The notes beneath the pieces were generated by a model. The model saw nothing but the letters and a program-made list of their open reading frames with translations. It was not told the origin of the DNA and did no database searches. Below, one piece after another: positions 1 through 8,722 of a stretch of 45,966 nt of DNA. How positions within the stretch are numbered: position 1 is the stretch's first letter; each line of letters begins with the position of its first letter. Both the position numbers and the translations under genes were made by a program. The stretch comes from an uncultured Cytophaga sp. (GTDB lineage Bacteria; Bacteroidota; Bacteroidia; Cytophagales; Cytophagaceae): the NCBI RefSeq assembly GCF_937863595.1, contig NZ_CALMGQ010000078.1, positions 1 through 45,966 on the forward strand. The letters are read 5' to 3'.

Positions 1-998
1 CCTTTTGAGTGGTGTTCGATGCCACGAGCATGAAGTAAAAAGCTTGTTTTCGCTCTGCCCCATAATTCCGCAGCAGCTTGTATTTTTTCTTTTTTTATAC
101 CCGTAACTTCTTCTGCCCACTCGAGCGTATAGTCTTTTACCGCATCAATGGTATCTTGAAAACCCGAAGTATGATTGTTTATAAAATCGTGATCGAGCAT
201 GTCGTGATCTACCAAGTACTTTAACATTGCGCCGTACAAAGCAGAATCTGTACCCGGGCGTACATCTAAATGGATGTCAGACGTACGTGCCAAGGGAATC
301 ATGCGCGGATCAATTACAATTAATTTCGCACCTCTATCGCGTGCTTTCCAAATCCAGTGTGTTAGGGTTGGAAACGTTTCACTGATATTTGCACCCGCTA
401 CAATAATTACTTCAGCATACTCTAAATCGGCATAGGTATTGGATGCGCGATCCAAACCAAAAGCTTTTTTATTACCTGCACCTGCACTAACCATGCACAA
501 GCGTCCGTTGTAATCTAGGTTCTTTGTTTTAAGTGCTACACGTGCAAACTTGCCAACCAAATAACTTTTTTCATTTGTTAACGAAACACCTGAAAGCATG
601 GACATAGCATCGTTGCCATATGTCGCTTGAATGCGTTTGATCTCTGAAACGGTTTTATCCATCGCTTCGTCCCAAGCAATCGACTCAAATCCTTTCCCTT
701 CCACACGTTTGATGGGAGATAATAACCGATCGGGGTGATTGTTTTGCAAATAACGCTGTACGCCTTTCGGGCACAATCTTCCTTCATTGAATGGAAATTC
801 CATCCAAGGTTCAAAGCCTACTACTTTATTATCCTTTACAGACAATTGAATGCCGCATTGCATGCCGCAAAAACAGCAATGCGTTTTTACAAGCTCGTCT
901 GGTTCGTCTCTTCCCGCATAGCCGTCTTTTGGACTGTAATTTTTATGCGGTCCATATTCCGTAACAATGTTTTCTTCAGAAACAGGTAATTTTGCCAT
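1..998 (-). CDS. Assimilatory-type nitrate reductase, molybdopterin catalytic subunit (N-terminal 332 residues; runs off the left edge)
   Basis: Reduces nitrate to nitrite at a bis-MGD molybdenum centre, probably in the cytoplasm since no Tat or Sec signal is visible. Translating back from the ATG at 998 gives an uninterrupted frame to the window edge. The N-terminal 4Fe-4S motif is C41-x2-C44-x3-C48-x27-C76 (HCCFCGMQCG, then GRLCPKG), the usual spacing of NarB/NasA/NapA and formate dehydrogenases. The segment NGRLCMVSAGAG carries C168, the expected Mo-ligand position (Cys rather than Sec), followed by a typical MGD-binding fold. It is the last of three co-oriented genes: NarK transporter, NarI-like membrane protein (18 bp away), then this gene. 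That context makes nitrate the likely substrate. A Cys-type formate dehydrogenase is the main alternative; the missing C-terminal part would help decide. Confidence 0.85.
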   Translation of the reverse strand, partial: MAKLPVSEENIVTEYGPHKNYSPKDGYAGRDEPDELVKTHCCFCGMQCGIQLSVKDNKVVGFEPWMEFPFNEGRLCPKGVQRYLQNNHPDRLLSPIKRVEGKGFESIAWDEAMDKTVSEIKRIQATYGNDAMSMLSGVSLTNEKSYLVGKFARVALKTKNLDYNGRLCMVSAGAGNKKAFGLDRASNTYADLEYAEVIIVAGANISETFPTLTHWIWKARDRGAKLIVIDPRMIPLARTSDIHLDVRPGTDSALYGAMLKYLVDHDMLDHDFINNHTSGFQDTIDAVKDYTLEWAEEVTGIKKEKIQAAAELWGRAKTSFLLHARGIEHHSK

Positions 999-1016
999 GT
1001 GTGTCTTTTTTAAAAA

Positions 1017-2066
1017 TTATCCGAATAAATTTCCACCTTCTTGTCTTGCCTTCAAATGCGCCATTGCCAAACGAGATCGTTTGCCTTCGGGGCTTAAATC
1101 CAAATGCGAGGTACCGTCTGGCCGATCAAAATTGAAACCCAATTCTTTGGTCACAATTTTAAGATCGTTGATGTGCAACTTCGTAGCAAAGGCATCTCCC
1201 GTATGCTCACATACAGCCATACCAAGCTTCATACCCTGCTTCTTGTAGATGTGGGCGCCAATCTGCGCAGGCCGTTGAATGATGTGAAAGAACTTTCCAA
1301 AGGGAACCCAGATTAAAAACATAATAACCGTTACAGCATGCAGCACCGCTAAGAAGTCAAATGCGAAGCCCTTCATAAATTGATAGGAATACGTTAATCC
1401 CAAACCTGTAGCAGAGATCGCAATTAATAATATGAGGGGTAATAAATCACCTTCAAATGTTTGCGTGGCAATCAAACCAGGATTGGTAAGTCTGCGTCGT
1501 AGATAATACAAGGAACCGAAAATAACTAAATATGAAGACCAGTTTAATGCATGAAAAGTTAATAAGGCAATGATTGAACCCAATTCAAATTCCATCACTT
1601 TAAAACCAAAAAAGTGCGCTTCGTATATAGAAATACTGTTGGGTGCCATAGTAAAATGGATCCAACCAAATGTTAATGGAATAGTAATTAAAAAAGCAGA
1701 CGTACATCCGATGGCAATCATAAAGTGCGCCATCCAACGGTATTTACCTCTTGGATAAATAAATTTTTGGAAGGCAATGTTTTCAATCGTTTCTTTTGAA
1801 GCAAACCAAAAATGTGAGAATACTTTTCCGGTAACTAAATAACTTACCCCCCTTTTGAAGTAAATCCAAGTTGGCGGTCTTTGCAACCAAACAGAGTAGC
1901 GGTATACAATACCAAAAAAAGCAAACACCGTTCCAAACAAATAGGTGATTAAAGCAGCATCAAAATTTTGTAATTTTCTTGAGCCATAAAACACCATAAC
2001 AATCATCAATATCGACAAGCCTGTTGCAATCAGTAATGCTTTCCTATTGAATGTTTTATTTTTCAT
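1017..2066 (-). CDS. NarI-like di-haem cytochrome b membrane protein, likely electron donor to the nitrate reductase
   Basis: A 349-residue polytopic membrane protein with about six hydrophobic segments: two near the N-terminus (residues 10-58) and a bundle from about 112 to 258. Histidines H114, H172, H243 and H261 lie at segment ends in a pattern like the four axial haem ligands of NarI-type quinol-oxidising cytochrome b subunits. The C-terminal 80 residues are soluble and hydrophilic. It begins 388 bp after the NarK-like gene and ends 18 bp before the nitrate reductase start, so it very likely passes electrons from menaquinol to that enzyme. NarI-like fold and function are inferred from topology, histidine placement and context. 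A soluble ferredoxin- or NADH-dependent assimilatory enzyme would not need such a partner, so the arrangement is notable. Confidence 0.7.
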   Translation of the reverse strand: MKNKTFNRKALLIATGLSILMIVMVFYGSRKLQNFDAALITYLFGTVFAFFGIVYRYSVWLQRPPTWIYFKRGVSYLVTGKVFSHFWFASKETIENIAFQKFIYPRGKYRWMAHFMIAIGCTSAFLITIPLTFGWIHFTMAPNSISIYEAHFFGFKVMEFELGSIIALLTFHALNWSSYLVIFGSLYYLRRRLTNPGLIATQTFEGDLLPLILLIAISATGLGLTYSYQFMKGFAFDFLAVLHAVTVIMFLIWVPFGKFFHIIQRPAQIGAHIYKKQGMKLGMAVCEHTGDAFATKLHINDLKIVTKELGFNFDRPDGTSHLDLSPEGKRSRLAMAHLKARQEGGNLFG

Positions 2067-2454
2067 ATGTATTCTACTCTTTATTAAAATATAAATATAC
2101 CCATTCTTTTTTTAATGAACTTCCTTTGATTTTATTATTCAGATCAAACGATTCATACATCCGTAGTTAATCATAGATATGCAATCCCATTTCCTTTCAT
2201 TTTTTTATTTATTGTAAGGTGCTGTATCCATTATTATTCCCACACCACCCGTTAATATTGACTTGCCAAACTATCAAATCTAATCTATATTATATTCATA
2301 AATTAGATTTAGTCTTAATAACTTTAGGTGTTAGAATATAAATTTCATTATTTATACTGAATCTTTTCTACCTAAAATCAGTTACATCTCAATGAGATGC
2401 AACAAAACAATGAACTGTTTAGGTGCATCCCAATGAATGTAACGACTCATTTTT
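2067..2454. other. AT-rich gap inside the nitrate cluster
   Basis: No gene is seen. The 3' part (about 2384-2450) holds an inverted pair of about 22 bp: a GTTACATCTCAATGAGATG arm and, further on, the complement of a similar arm ending in ATGTAAC. The left arm is itself a perfect small palindrome, CATCTCA-A-TGAGATG. This lies directly downstream of the NarK-like gene and may be its transcription terminator or an mRNA processing hairpin. It lacks a clear T-run. Confidence 0.4.
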
Positions 2455-3927
2455 TTAATCTTTCCGATCCATATCATGTGCAATTTCTGGAAGTTTTTCA
2501 GCAGTAACTTTTACAATTACGCGATGCATCCATATCAAACATCCCAATGATAATACAAAGATAAAGATCCAAGAGCTTGTCCAGAAACCAGTAAATGCAA
2601 GCAAATAACCGAACACAATGGGTCCGATAAAACCACCCAAACCACCAATCATACCTACCATACCACCGATCACACCCACTTGCGTTGGGAAATATTCGGG
2701 TATGTGTTTATACACGGCTGCGGAGCCTATCCCCCAACAAGAACCCAATAAGATTACCAATACCAGATACACCCACATATTGGCTTCAAAATGTATTTCC
2801 GTAATTCCGTTTGCAATCAATTCTTTTTTCTGTACCACTTGATTCTCTGCAACAACGACTTCTTGCCATGTCTTTTTAGAAGGAAAATATTGACTGTGTG
2901 GTTCATCGGTATTTTTTTGGCTGATTGGATACACACGTTCGCCAATGACAATTTTAGAGGGCGATACCGCCGTAACAGTACCCGCTTTGCCTGCCATTAA
3001 TCCATTACCCGAAGTGGTGATGTTCATTTTGGGGAATAGCAGTAAAAAACTTAAGATCACCGAGCTACTTAATACCCAATACATAACTTTACGTGCGCCA
3101 AATTTATCCGACAGAAAACCACCAAAGGCACGAATAACACCTGCTGGTAAACTAAAGCACGTTGTAAACAAACCACCTAATATTAAAGTCGTTTGATAAA
3201 CATTCATAAAGTTTGGCAACAACCATTGAGAAAAAGAAACAAAGGAACCAAACAGTAAGAAATAATACATTCCGAAACGCCATACACGCACTTCTTTAAG
3301 GGGTTGCAAAAGCTGCTGGATAGATTTAGGTTTTGCTTCTATTTTTTTTGTTTTTGAGAAGAAAATAAAAATAAGTCCCATACCTAATAATACTGCTCCA
3401 TAAATTATGGGCAAGGTTTTCCATCCGTTTATGGGATCCGATTCTGAAAAATGTTTCAACATACTGGGTGCAATAAATGGAGTGATGGATGCACCTGCAG
3501 TACCCATTCCAAAGATACCCAAAGCGCGACCTTGCCATTCTTTTGGATACCAAAGCGAAGTGTAAGCGACCCCAACTGCAAAACTTGTTCCAACCATCCC
3601 AAACATAAAACTCAAAAATGCAAACATCCAGAAATTCGTAGCTAGAGGAAGTAAAAACAAGGGAATAGATGCCAATACCAACAAGGATGAATACACGACT
3701 TTGCCACCATATTTATCGGTTAAAATACCCATGGGCAAACGCATCAAGGAACCTGTAAGTACAGGAATACCTAATAGCCAGCCTATTTGGACGACATTCC
3801 AATCAAATATTTCTTGATCTACCAAAAACGTAACAAGTACCCCATTTAGGGTCCAACAGCCAAAACAAACTGCAAAAGCGAGTGTGTTTAAAAATAGCAT
3901 TCTGTGTGATTGCGACAAATTACTCAT
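2455..3927 (-). CDS. narK: NarK/NasA-type nitrate/nitrite transporter (major facilitator superfamily)
   Basis: Imports nitrate (or exchanges it for nitrite) across the inner membrane. The 490 residues contain about 12 transmembrane helices. The nitrate-porter signature appears in helix 5 and its partner in helix 11 (GMVGTSFAVG, and GVIGGMVGMIGGLGG near residue 425), the glycine-rich NS motifs of the NNP family. MFS loop motifs such as GILTDKYGGK and GFLSDKFGARK are present. An insertion of about 80 residues (roughly 297-378) lies between two late helices and is hydrophilic, so probably periplasmic; ordinary NarK proteins of about 400-460 residues lack so long a loop. First gene of the nitrate cluster. 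The start ATG at 3927 is preceded by a TTAACACTC leader without a strong ribosome-binding site, as is usual in this phylum. Confidence 0.88.
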   Translation of the reverse strand: MSNLSQSHRMLFLNTLAFAVCFGCWTLNGVLVTFLVDQEIFDWNVVQIGWLLGIPVLTGSLMRLPMGILTDKYGGKVVYSSLLVLASIPLFLLPLATNFWMFAFLSFMFGMVGTSFAVGVAYTSLWYPKEWQGRALGIFGMGTAGASITPFIAPSMLKHFSESDPINGWKTLPIIYGAVLLGMGLIFIFFSKTKKIEAKPKSIQQLLQPLKEVRVWRFGMYYFLLFGSFVSFSQWLLPNFMNVYQTTLILGGLFTTCFSLPAGVIRAFGGFLSDKFGARKVMYWVLSSSVILSFLLLFPKMNITTSGNGLMAGKAGTVTAVSPSKIVIGERVYPISQKNTDEPHSQYFPSKKTWQEVVVAENQVVQKKELIANGITEIHFEANMWVYLVLVILLGSCWGIGSAAVYKHIPEYFPTQVGVIGGMVGMIGGLGGFIGPIVFGYLLAFTGFWTSSWIFIFVLSLGCLIWMHRVIVKVTAEKLPEIAHDMDRKD

Positions 3928-4304
3928 GAGTGTTAAATTTTAATCTTGGGATAAAGGTAAAATTGAATGTCAGTACAAAACATGATATCAGTCATCCCAT
4001 CTAAGTATACTTATTCAGTTTTGGCTCAAATTAATTGACTAGCTTAAGAAAAATTAAAAGCCGGTTTAAAAGCAAGCATATTATAGATTTATTGTGTATT
4101 TATTCTATACTACAATTTGCATATATATATATACATTTTATATGAATCGCTTTTACACACGAACTGGAAATATTAATGGGTATTACCAATTCCTTCTACA
4201 AAATAGTCCATTTTTATATTTGGGTATATCATAACCTAAGCACCAAGCTACACGGTTGTGCCTTTTCTGGCCAACAAACTAGCAAAGTCAAAATATATTT
4301 TGAA
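3928..4304. other. Gap upstream of narK
   Basis: No gene is seen. It contains an (AT)6 run at 4121-4132 and, near 4253-4275, a degenerate member (CGGTTGTGCCTTTTCTGG...) of the conserved-loop hairpin family also found at 16215, 26175 and 35381. The narK promoter should lie near 3930-4030, but no confident TAnnTTTG element could be fixed. Confidence 0.4.
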
Positions 4305-4796
4305 CTATTTTGAATTTAGATTTGGTATTAGAACTTCTTTCCATTTACTGGTTTCCGAAAAATTTTTAATGGTTACGTTTCGCTTCATTAGTAAATTCAT
4401 CATGTATCTTTTCAAGAATACGAAATCTACTATCTTTCCAAGAAAGCCCAATGGAGATTTATATTCGAAGATATCAATCATCATCGTTCCCTTCTCCTGA
4501 TTCTTAAAAATGTGTTGATGTCTAAATCTCTTAAAAATACCTTTCTCCATTTCATCCACAAAATAATCGGGACGATCAAACGCAGTAATTTTTGAAGTTA
4601 AATATTGATATACACCAAAATGTTTCGCCTTCCAGGTTACGGTTTCGTTTAATTCTATCAAACCAGTCAGCCTTCCAGCAACGGCTTCTTCATGGGTATG
4701 CTGGGTAGATATTTTATGTAAGTCTATGCTGCGGGAAAGATCAAAAACGATTTCCTTTTCTGCGTGAATCAGGGTTTGGAGTTCTATGGTGGGCAT
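4305..4796 (-). CDS. SRPBCC (START/Bet v1-like) ligand-binding protein
   Basis: A 163-residue cytoplasmic protein with the SRPBCC layout. An initial strand (MPTIELQTLIHAEKEIVFDL) is followed by an early helix, GRLTGLIELNETVTWKAKHF (the strand pair that opens the cavity), a DYFVDEMEKGIFKRFRHQH strand, and a long C-terminal helix ending in a basic LLMKRNVTIKN. Such proteins bind hydrophobic ligands or act as cyclases or chaperones; no catalytic motif is recognisable. It is followed upstream by a second SRPBCC gene 63 bp away in the same orientation, so the two are probably co-transcribed. The substrate cannot be named. Confidence 0.75.
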   Translation of the reverse strand: MPTIELQTLIHAEKEIVFDLSRSIDLHKISTQHTHEEAVAGRLTGLIELNETVTWKAKHFGVYQYLTSKITAFDRPDYFVDEMEKGIFKRFRHQHIFKNQEKGTMMIDIFEYKSPLGFLGKIVDFVFLKRYMMNLLMKRNVTIKNFSETSKWKEVLIPNLNSK

Positions 4797-4859
4797 GGTG
4801 GAAATAATAGAATAAACAGAGATATTAATAGTGTTTCAATTTCTATATAAGCCTATCCA

Positions 4860-5339
4860 TTATGCCCTAGATTCTTCAACAATCCGATCCCAATTTTTAA
4901 ACACATACCTATGTATGCTCTTAAGTCCAATATACATGGGTATGGAAATAAAGAAACGCATCTTAGAAATCACCACAAATTCGGTTTCACGTGTAATCGA
5001 TGTTGTTGAATCATTTATTGGATTTATAATAAAGGCCTCGATAATACGCGTCACACAAGGACCAAAATAAATATCTGTTTCTTTTAATTCAAAAGATAAT
5101 TTTCGATTCGGTTCCCATTCTAAAATAGTTTGCTTTATAATGCCTTTATCCGAAACACATTCGCGCATGTTACCAACGCCACCTTCTCCATCTTGCAATC
5201 TGCATTCTAGTGGCTTTGGTAAACCAAACAAAAAATTACAAGGGCGTTTTGCATCCATTTTAGAGCCAAATAACAAGGGCCATAGTTCTTCTGGACGTGC
5301 ATGATAGTGATGGGTAGTTTTTAGTTTCATTTTTATCAA
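4860..5339 (-). CDS. SRPBCC family protein, second of a tandem pair
   Basis: 159 residues beginning MKLKTTHHYHARPEELWPLL, the typical polyketide-cyclase/START opening in which an aromatic or His-rich strand precedes the first helix. Central strands (RMGNMRECVSDKG-like, ILEWEPNRKLSFELKETDIYFGP) and a C-terminal amphipathic helix (residues about 130-159) complete the helix-grip fold. The frame can start at either M1 or M3 (MIKM). Divergent in sequence from its downstream neighbour, so the pair is not a recent duplication. No catalytic residues or ligand specificity can be deduced. Confidence 0.7.
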   Translation of the reverse strand: MIKMKLKTTHHYHARPEELWPLLFGSKMDAKRPCNFLFGLPKPLECRLQDGEGGVGNMRECVSDKGIIKQTILEWEPNRKLSFELKETDIYFGPCVTRIIEAFIINPINDSTTSITRETEFVVISKMRFFISIPMYIGLKSIHRYVFKNWDRIVEESRA

Positions 5340-5408
5340 AAATTATGTTCAAATAGATTACGAATGCACATTATTATACAATAGTTATTTCCCCAATGGC
5401 ATGTATCC

Positions 5409-6329
5409 CTATATCCACTCCGCTTTTATACCCATGGCATTGAGTCCATCGAGTACCTTATCTTTTGCATAACAAAGTATGGCCGTTTTAATATTTGGAA
5501 AATTTTCAACATCATCAATGCATTCAATATCCCAATACGTTTCACAGCCATCACCAAAACGCAATAGATCCATATAAATATCATTTCCACCATCTTGATT
5601 AATTTCCGTAACTTCTAAAGCCAGTTTTTTCGGAATTGGTATGTTTCTGAAATATTCCGTTACTTCTTCGATGGGCTCATAACCTTCTTTTTCAATATCA
5701 ATTTTTCTGTGAGGGTACCACTTCGCAAATTCATACAAATCAAATTTAGGTTCTAATAAGCCTTTGTTATACATCAACTCTTGAATTACTGCCAACTTAA
5801 ATCCAAAATCAACAAAACGAATTTCTTCATCTTCCAATTCTTTAATAACGTATTTATCTTTTGGAACTACATTCTTTTCAATTTCGTTATTATGTACTTC
5901 AAGATTAAATGCTTTTACTTGAATCATTGAAATCTCCTTTCCTTCAAAGTTAAACCAAACACTCATATCATTGAATACAAATGCACCAGAAGTATCCCCT
6001 TCAAAAAGCCCGATACGGTTCTTTTTATTTATTTTATAATACGATCTAATTTCTTTATTATCGAGATTAAACGTACCACTAAATTTATTTTTTGGACTGA
6101 ATGCATAATTCTTAACTTGAAATTCTACACAAAGCGATTCAATATTATTTCCATCTTTAGAATATGCTAGTATTCCCAATTCATCCCAAGTATAAATGGA
6201 ATTATTCTTCAAAATATTTACTCTATCGGCTTCTACTAATACACTTCTTAACTTTTCTATTTCAATTGGAAAGGTAAAGGAGACATTATTGATTTGAAAA
6301 TCGGTTGATGATAAATATATCAATAGCAT
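5409..6329 (-). CDS. Unknown protein with DUF7738/DUF6892-like halves
   Basis: 306 residues, acidic, without signal peptide or membrane segment. The first 140 residues form a beta-rich region (FQINNVSFTFPIEIEKLRSVL ... WDELGILAYSKDG). The second half has the pattern I associate with DUF6892: FGFKLAVIQELMYNKGLL, an aromatic stretch KWYPHRKIDIEKEGY, IPKKLALEVTEINQDGGNDIY, and a terminal WDIECIDDVENFPNIKTAIL. Such proteins are often encoded near toxin-immunity or stress genes, but their role is unknown. The family name is from memory and should be tested with a profile search. It is a monocistronic-looking gene with gaps on both sides. Confidence 0.55.
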   Translation of the reverse strand: MLLIYLSSTDFQINNVSFTFPIEIEKLRSVLVEADRVNILKNNSIYTWDELGILAYSKDGNNIESLCVEFQVKNYAFSPKNKFSGTFNLDNKEIRSYYKINKKNRIGLFEGDTSGAFVFNDMSVWFNFEGKEISMIQVKAFNLEVHNNEIEKNVVPKDKYVIKELEDEEIRFVDFGFKLAVIQELMYNKGLLEPKFDLYEFAKWYPHRKIDIEKEGYEPIEEVTEYFRNIPIPKKLALEVTEINQDGGNDIYMDLLRFGDGCETYWDIECIDDVENFPNIKTAILCYAKDKVLDGLNAMGIKAEWI

Positions 6330-6525
6330 ACTTTTAATAAGTCAGATAAATTGTTTTGTTGTATCATCTCCATTTTTCATAAATACATTCTATACATCTC
6401 TCACAAACGCTCAGCACACCTGGCTTTAGTTTTAAGCGCAGCGTCACTAGTGTCTGTTTATTTTTGTAGTCTTTGAAAATTTTGTATACAAATATAACTG
6501 TCAATCACCACCAATTTAACACCTA

Positions 6526-7530
6526 CTACCCCTTCGTAAAATACTCCGGTATCAATCGCTTCATTTTATCCAACGTCTCTTGTACCGACAATTCACTCAT
6601 ACCGCCTGATGCGTTTGCATGTCCGCCTCCGTTAAAATGTTCCGATGCAAAAACATTTACTGGGTTCTCTTTTCCTTTTGAACGGAAGGATATTTTAATG
6701 ATGCCATCCCGCTCTGAAAATACAATCGCTGCTTTCATCCCTTTAATCGACAAGGCAAGATTTGCTAAACTATCGGTATCGCCTTTTTTGTAATTGTATT
6801 TTTCTAATTCTTCTTTCGTCAAGGGAATAATGGCGATGTGATAGTCTTCTAATATTTCCATCTTTTCACTCATCGCAAAGCCTTGTAAACGCAAACGACT
6901 TGCTGTATTGGTATCGTTCAATGCTTCATGAATCAAATGATGTTGCACACCTGCAGCTAATAGTTTCGCAAGTATTTCGTGGGTACGCGGCAATACGGAT
7001 GAGAACCGAAAGCTTCCGGTGTCTGTTAAAATACCCACATACAAAGGGGTTCCAATTTTTGCATCCAGCAATCCTATATTTCCCGATTGATCAATCAATT
7101 CTACAATCAATTGTGCCGTTGAAGATGCGGTAATTTCAGATACTACAATATTTGGAAAGTCTTGCGGATTTAAATGATGATCGATCATAATTTTTTCACA
7201 CGTTGCTGCTTCCAACAATCCTTGCATATCTGCACCTACGCGATCGACGGCATTGTAATCCAAACAGAAAATTAAATCTGCTTGCTGAAATGCTTCGGTT
7301 ACTTTTTGTGGTTCGTCGCTCATTAATACGATGCTTGACAGATCTAGAAAGTTTAAAAACTCCGGCGCTCTATCGGGGTGACAAACAACCGCTTTTTTTC
7401 CCAACTTTTCGATGAAGTATAATAAGCCTAAAGAGCTGCCAACAGAATCGCCATCGGCAGATTTATGCGCAGTGATAACGATGTTTTGTGCCGATAGTAT
7501 TGCGGCTTCAATTTGTTTGTAGGTATTCAT
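6526..7530 (-). CDS. nrnA: DHH/DHHA1 phosphoesterase, NrnA-like nanoRNase / pAp phosphatase
   Basis: 334 residues. Cleaves short oligoribonucleotides (nanoRNA) and often 3',5'-pAp, using a two-metal centre. The DHH domain shows ITAHKSADGDSVGSSLG (residues 19-35; the usual DPDGD is here ADGD), LIFCLDYN and MIDHHLNPQDF, the DHH signature. Then comes TASSTAQLIVELI with ILTDTGSFRFSS. The C-terminal DHHA1 domain ends with the substrate-binding loop FNGGGHANASGG. Length matches the bacterial NrnA family (about 310-340). It stands alone between gaps; the product is cytoplasmic. Confidence 0.88.
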   Translation of the reverse strand: MNTYKQIEAAILSAQNIVITAHKSADGDSVGSSLGLLYFIEKLGKKAVVCHPDRAPEFLNFLDLSSIVLMSDEPQKVTEAFQQADLIFCLDYNAVDRVGADMQGLLEAATCEKIMIDHHLNPQDFPNIVVSEITASSTAQLIVELIDQSGNIGLLDAKIGTPLYVGILTDTGSFRFSSVLPRTHEILAKLLAAGVQHHLIHEALNDTNTASRLRLQGFAMSEKMEILEDYHIAIIPLTKEELEKYNYKKGDTDSLANLALSIKGMKAAIVFSERDGIIKISFRSKGKENPVNVFASEHFNGGGHANASGGMSELSVQETLDKMKRLIPEYFTKG

Positions 7531-7771
7531 TGATTTTTTTTTATTCGTTGGTTAAAATATTTGTTATATGATCGAATGGAATAAGAACTATTTTATTCGA
7601 GGGTTGTTTTGTTATTGGACTTTCAAATACTTTTCATTTGGATTCGTTTCGCTGCGACCAATATGATTTCCAAAGGGCTTACTTGATTTACGAACGCAGT
7701 GCGTTCGTAAATTGTCAATTTTTTCCTCTTGCGGACACAATTGACAAATTACTTCAATATAACATATCGAT
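7531..7771. repeat. Two adjacent palindromes downstream of the hip module
   Basis: The gap holds a perfect palindrome at 7687-7711: 11-bp arms TTTACGAACGC and complement around a 3-nt spacer AGT. Directly beside it, at 7714-7745, is a decayed one whose right half GCGGACACAATTG matches the arm of the palindromes at 9420 and 15335. They belong to the three-base-spacer palindrome family described in the findings. They lie just after the hipT stop and could also act as a transcription end. Confidence 0.7.
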
Positions 7772-8722
7772 TCATCCGATAAATATCGCTGTTCTTTGTT
7801 GTATTAATTTCGTATACACACTTTTATCTTCTTGCTTCAGAAAAGATTCGTCAATCAATTGCGTTGCATTCGGTAACCATTTAGCAAACTTCGTATAAAT
7901 AGATCTAATTTGTTTTTCATTGAGTTTTAAAACCACTCCAAACTGGTCAAAATACGATTTGTTAAAATTCTGTTTTTTTCCACCTAGTAATAAAGCAGTA
8001 TCATCTTTATCTTTCGGCAAAATCATTTTCACATTTAACAGATCATACGCTGGTGTTAACGTCCAGCCTTGCTTAGTAAGCCAAAGCGAGAAATTTTTTT
8101 GATGCATATCATTGTTACCAATAACATAATTAAAAACAGCCAATTCAAAAAAACGCAATTTATCTAATAAGGTATTCACAGACAATTCACCAATAGTCTT
8201 ACCCAGCATTTCCATGGTGCCTTTGTACTTATCTTCCAATTCCAATATTTGTAGGAAGTCTATCATGTGTATTTTTGAGCCGTCTTGCTTGCGATCAATA
8301 CGTTTGGTAATGTAACACAATTCTCCAGATGCCAATCGAATCAAGCTGCATGGAACCACATCTATTTTAAAGAGTGTAGCTAACTTCATCGATAGATGTT
8401 CGTTTTCTGGCATGTTTGCATACAATGGATTTTGTGGTTTTAAAATATAGTTGCCATCCATGGCATCCATAATGGTCAACCGTCCCGTATGCCCTTTTAC
8501 TAGTTCAGTCCTCAACCAACCCAATGATAATTTTGGTTGCACCCCAGGAACTGTTATAGAGAGCTCTGCAGCTTCTTTGGCGAGCTTTGCCATATCAGAC
8601 AACTTGTAGGGTAACATAGGGGCATTGGCCGTTCCAAAGAAGGCTTTCGCACAGGCGGCATGATAATCGTTCGCTTCCTCCTGCTCGTTCAGTTCCTGAT
8701 AGCAATACAAACACTTACGCAT
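7772..8722 (-). CDS. hipT: HipT-type Ser/Thr kinase toxin (HipA catalytic half)
   Basis: 316 residues. HipA-family kinases phosphorylate aminoacyl-tRNA synthetases (GltX for HipA, TrpS for E. coli HipT), halting translation. Here only the kinase part is encoded; the HipA N-terminal domain is the separate upstream gene. Motifs: the loop GVQPKLS (residues 60-66), ATP-binding lysine in YILKP (K95), the catalytic loop GNNDMHQKN (D205, H207, N210), and the metal-binding TPAYDLL (D227). The N-terminus has C4, C7, H21 and C24, a possible zinc knuckle. Its start overlaps the hipS stop by 8 bp, implying translational coupling. Catalytic residues are intact. The target is unknown. Confidence 0.9.
   Translation of the reverse strand: MRKCLYCYQELNEQEEANDYHAACAKAFFGTANAPMLPYKLSDMAKLAKEAAELSITVPGVQPKLSLGWLRTELVKGHTGRLTIMDAMDGNYILKPQNPLYANMPENEHLSMKLATLFKIDVVPCSLIRLASGELCYITKRIDRKQDGSKIHMIDFLQILELEDKYKGTMEMLGKTIGELSVNTLLDKLRFFELAVFNYVIGNNDMHQKNFSLWLTKQGWTLTPAYDLLNVKMILPKDKDDTALLLGGKKQNFNKSYFDQFGVVLKLNEKQIRSIYTKFAKWLPNATQLIDESFLKQEDKSVYTKLIQQRTAIFIG

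Noticed and set aside
2130..2160. Possible FNR/CRP-type site (TTGAT ... ATCAA) upstream of the NarI-like gene
   Set aside because: Half-sites are 11 bp apart, not the 4 bp of FNR sites; no other support.
7638..7898. 86-codon plus-strand frame over the hipT 3' end
   Set aside because: Crosses the palindromes and the antisense of hipT; no protein-like signal.
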